This document shows, piece after piece, positions 63,248-64,000 of a stretch of DNA of 64,000 bases. The stretch's first letter is position 1. The number at the start of each line of letters is the position of its first letter. Where the stretch lies: the NCBI GenBank assembly GCA_023381535.1, contig JAMCSN010000014.1, positions 415-64,414 of the forward strand, written 5' to 3'. The stretch is from Bacteroidota bacterium. GTDB taxonomy: Bacteria > Bacteroidota > Ignavibacteria > Ignavibacteriales > Melioribacteraceae. The notes beneath the pieces are model-generated. The model saw nothing but the letters and a program-made list of their open reading frames with translations. It did no database searches and had not been told where the DNA came from. A program made the translations under genes and the position numbers.

Positions 63248-64000
63248 TTATTCGTACTTAATAGATTCAATTACGTTTGTGTGCGCGGCGCGTTTAGCCG
63301 GGTAAAGAGCCGCCAAGAATGCAAGCAACATAGACATTGCGCCGATTGCGAAGATATCCGAAACTCTAACTTCAACTGGCAGCGAACTGATTATGTATTT
63401 CGTCGGATCGAGCGGATAGAAATTATATTCGATCTGCAAATAGCAAACAAGAACGCCAAGAAGAAGTCCGAGAATTGTTCCGATGACGCCGACGAAAATT
63501 CCTTCAAACATGAAAATTTGCCGGATCGATTTTCGGTTCATTCCCATCGAGCGCATAACGCCGATATCTTTTTTCTTTTCGATGACGGTCATTGTCAGTG
63601 ATGCAAAAATATTGAACACAGCAACCGCGATGATTAGACAAAGTAGGATGTACGCGCCCCATCTTTCGATCAGCATTACGTTGTAAAGTTCTTTGTGAAG
63701 ATCATACCATGTGTTCACTGAAAACATTTTTTGATCGAGCTTGCTTTCCAGTTCGCGCTTCACTTTGTCTGCGTTGTGAAAATCGTTTAGCCGCAATTCG
63801 TATCCGGTAATTTTGTCTCGCAATCCGAAGAGTCTCTGAGCGGAACGGATTGATGTGAACGAATACGCTACGTCATAATCGCGATTGTTGGATTCAAAAA
63901 TTCCAGTTACAATAAATTTTCTTGTCTGCGGAATTGCAAGCGTTGTGATAGTCTTTTCTATGTTGTATGCCGACGTAGCGGTGATTGTATCTCCGACACG
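63248..64000 (-). CDS. LolC/LolE-like FtsX-family permease (C-terminal part, runs off the window)
   Basis: The frame is open to the window edge on the minus strand, giving the last 250 residues. A periplasmic MacB-type segment (GDTITATSAYNIEKTITTLA, ending at GIFESNNRDYDVAYSF) is followed by three membrane helices, the middle with VIEKKKDIGVMRSMGMNRKS, the hallmark of FtsX/LolC/E permeases, and the end FLAALYPAKRAAHTNVIESI. It forms the transport channel for LolD, encoded 13 bp downstream. LolC versus LolE cannot be told from one subunit. Confidence 0.88.
   Translation of the reverse strand, partial: RVGDTITATSAYNIEKTITTLAIPQTRKFIVTGIFESNNRDYDVAYSFTSIRSAQRLFGLRDKITGYELRLNDFHNADKVKRELESKLDQKMFSVNTWYDLHKELYNVMLIERWGAYILLCLIIAVAVFNIFASLTMTVIEKKKDIGVMRSMGMNRKSIRQIFMFEGIFVGVIGTILGLLLGVLVCYLQIEYNFYPLDPTKYIISSLPVEVRVSDIFAIGAMSMLLAFLAALYPAKRAAHTNVIESIKYE

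Overview
The window looks like a chromosomal segment from a member of the Ignavibacteriota, or a close relative in the Bacteroidota/Chlorobiota assemblage. This is inferred from the gene set, not from a marker-gene tree: a mitochondrial-type citrate synthase, KorAB 2-oxoacid:ferredoxin oxidoreductase, the hpnCDE squalene genes, a DUF2851 protein and DUF151+UVR nuclease, and about 60% A+T. Most of the sequence (4.7-38.9 kb, 44.4-58.6 kb, 62.5-64 kb) is ordinary housekeeping DNA. Four accessory patches interrupt it.

Layout. 1-4.67 kb: end of an integrated element, with a phage-like recombination pair (acidic-tail ssDNA-binding protein, Gp157-like protein), then an integron-type cassette array with attC sites of about 190 bp and a Phd/RelE-type toxin-antitoxin cassette, then 3' fragments of tRNA-Leu that look like an integration scar. 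4.67-32 kb: hpnCDE; citrate synthase; lytic transglycosylase; pyrG; TPR protein; purN-purH; the mreBCD-mrdA-rodA cell-shape operon; pyrF; DUF2851; DUF151 nuclease and etfAB on the other strand; clpS; ychF; pepD; acyl-CoA synthetase; M1 peptidase. 32-34.5 kb: DoxX and response-regulator remains, DUF2459 protein, tRNA-Cys and tRNA-Gly each followed by a decayed copy of its own 3' part, with a GIY-YIG gene between the two tRNA-Cys copies. 34.5-38.9 kb: pcm-miaA and an archaeal-style HMG-CoA synthase/thiolase/DUF35 operon. 39.1-44.3 kb: defence island with a C5 methylase + GHKL (MORC/MutL-like) ATPase + Vsr-like nuclease operon, an AbiEi/AbiEii toxin-antitoxin pair bracketed by direct repeats, and an orphan MNT nucleotidyltransferase. 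44.4-58.6 kb: AtuA-like pair, prfB with a programmed frameshift, YjbQ, an MGMT-like protein, envelope-stress proteins (LiaF-like, PspC), nadE, dsbD, korAB, nrnA, pepA. 58.6-62.3 kb: a second accessory patch with a broken ORF6N gene, DUF488 and a second, oppositely oriented set of integron cassettes (DUF3800 and a secreted protein). 62.5-64 kb: lolD and the end of a lolC/E permease.

Main message. The two cassette regions obey integron logic: each cassette's first bases are the exact reverse complement of the first bases of its own attC. No integrase is visible, so they are CALIN-like. A second theme is decayed tRNA 3' ends carrying GC-rich palindromes in the T-loop or anticodon arm, with a related palindrome sitting in frame inside a protein-coding gene.
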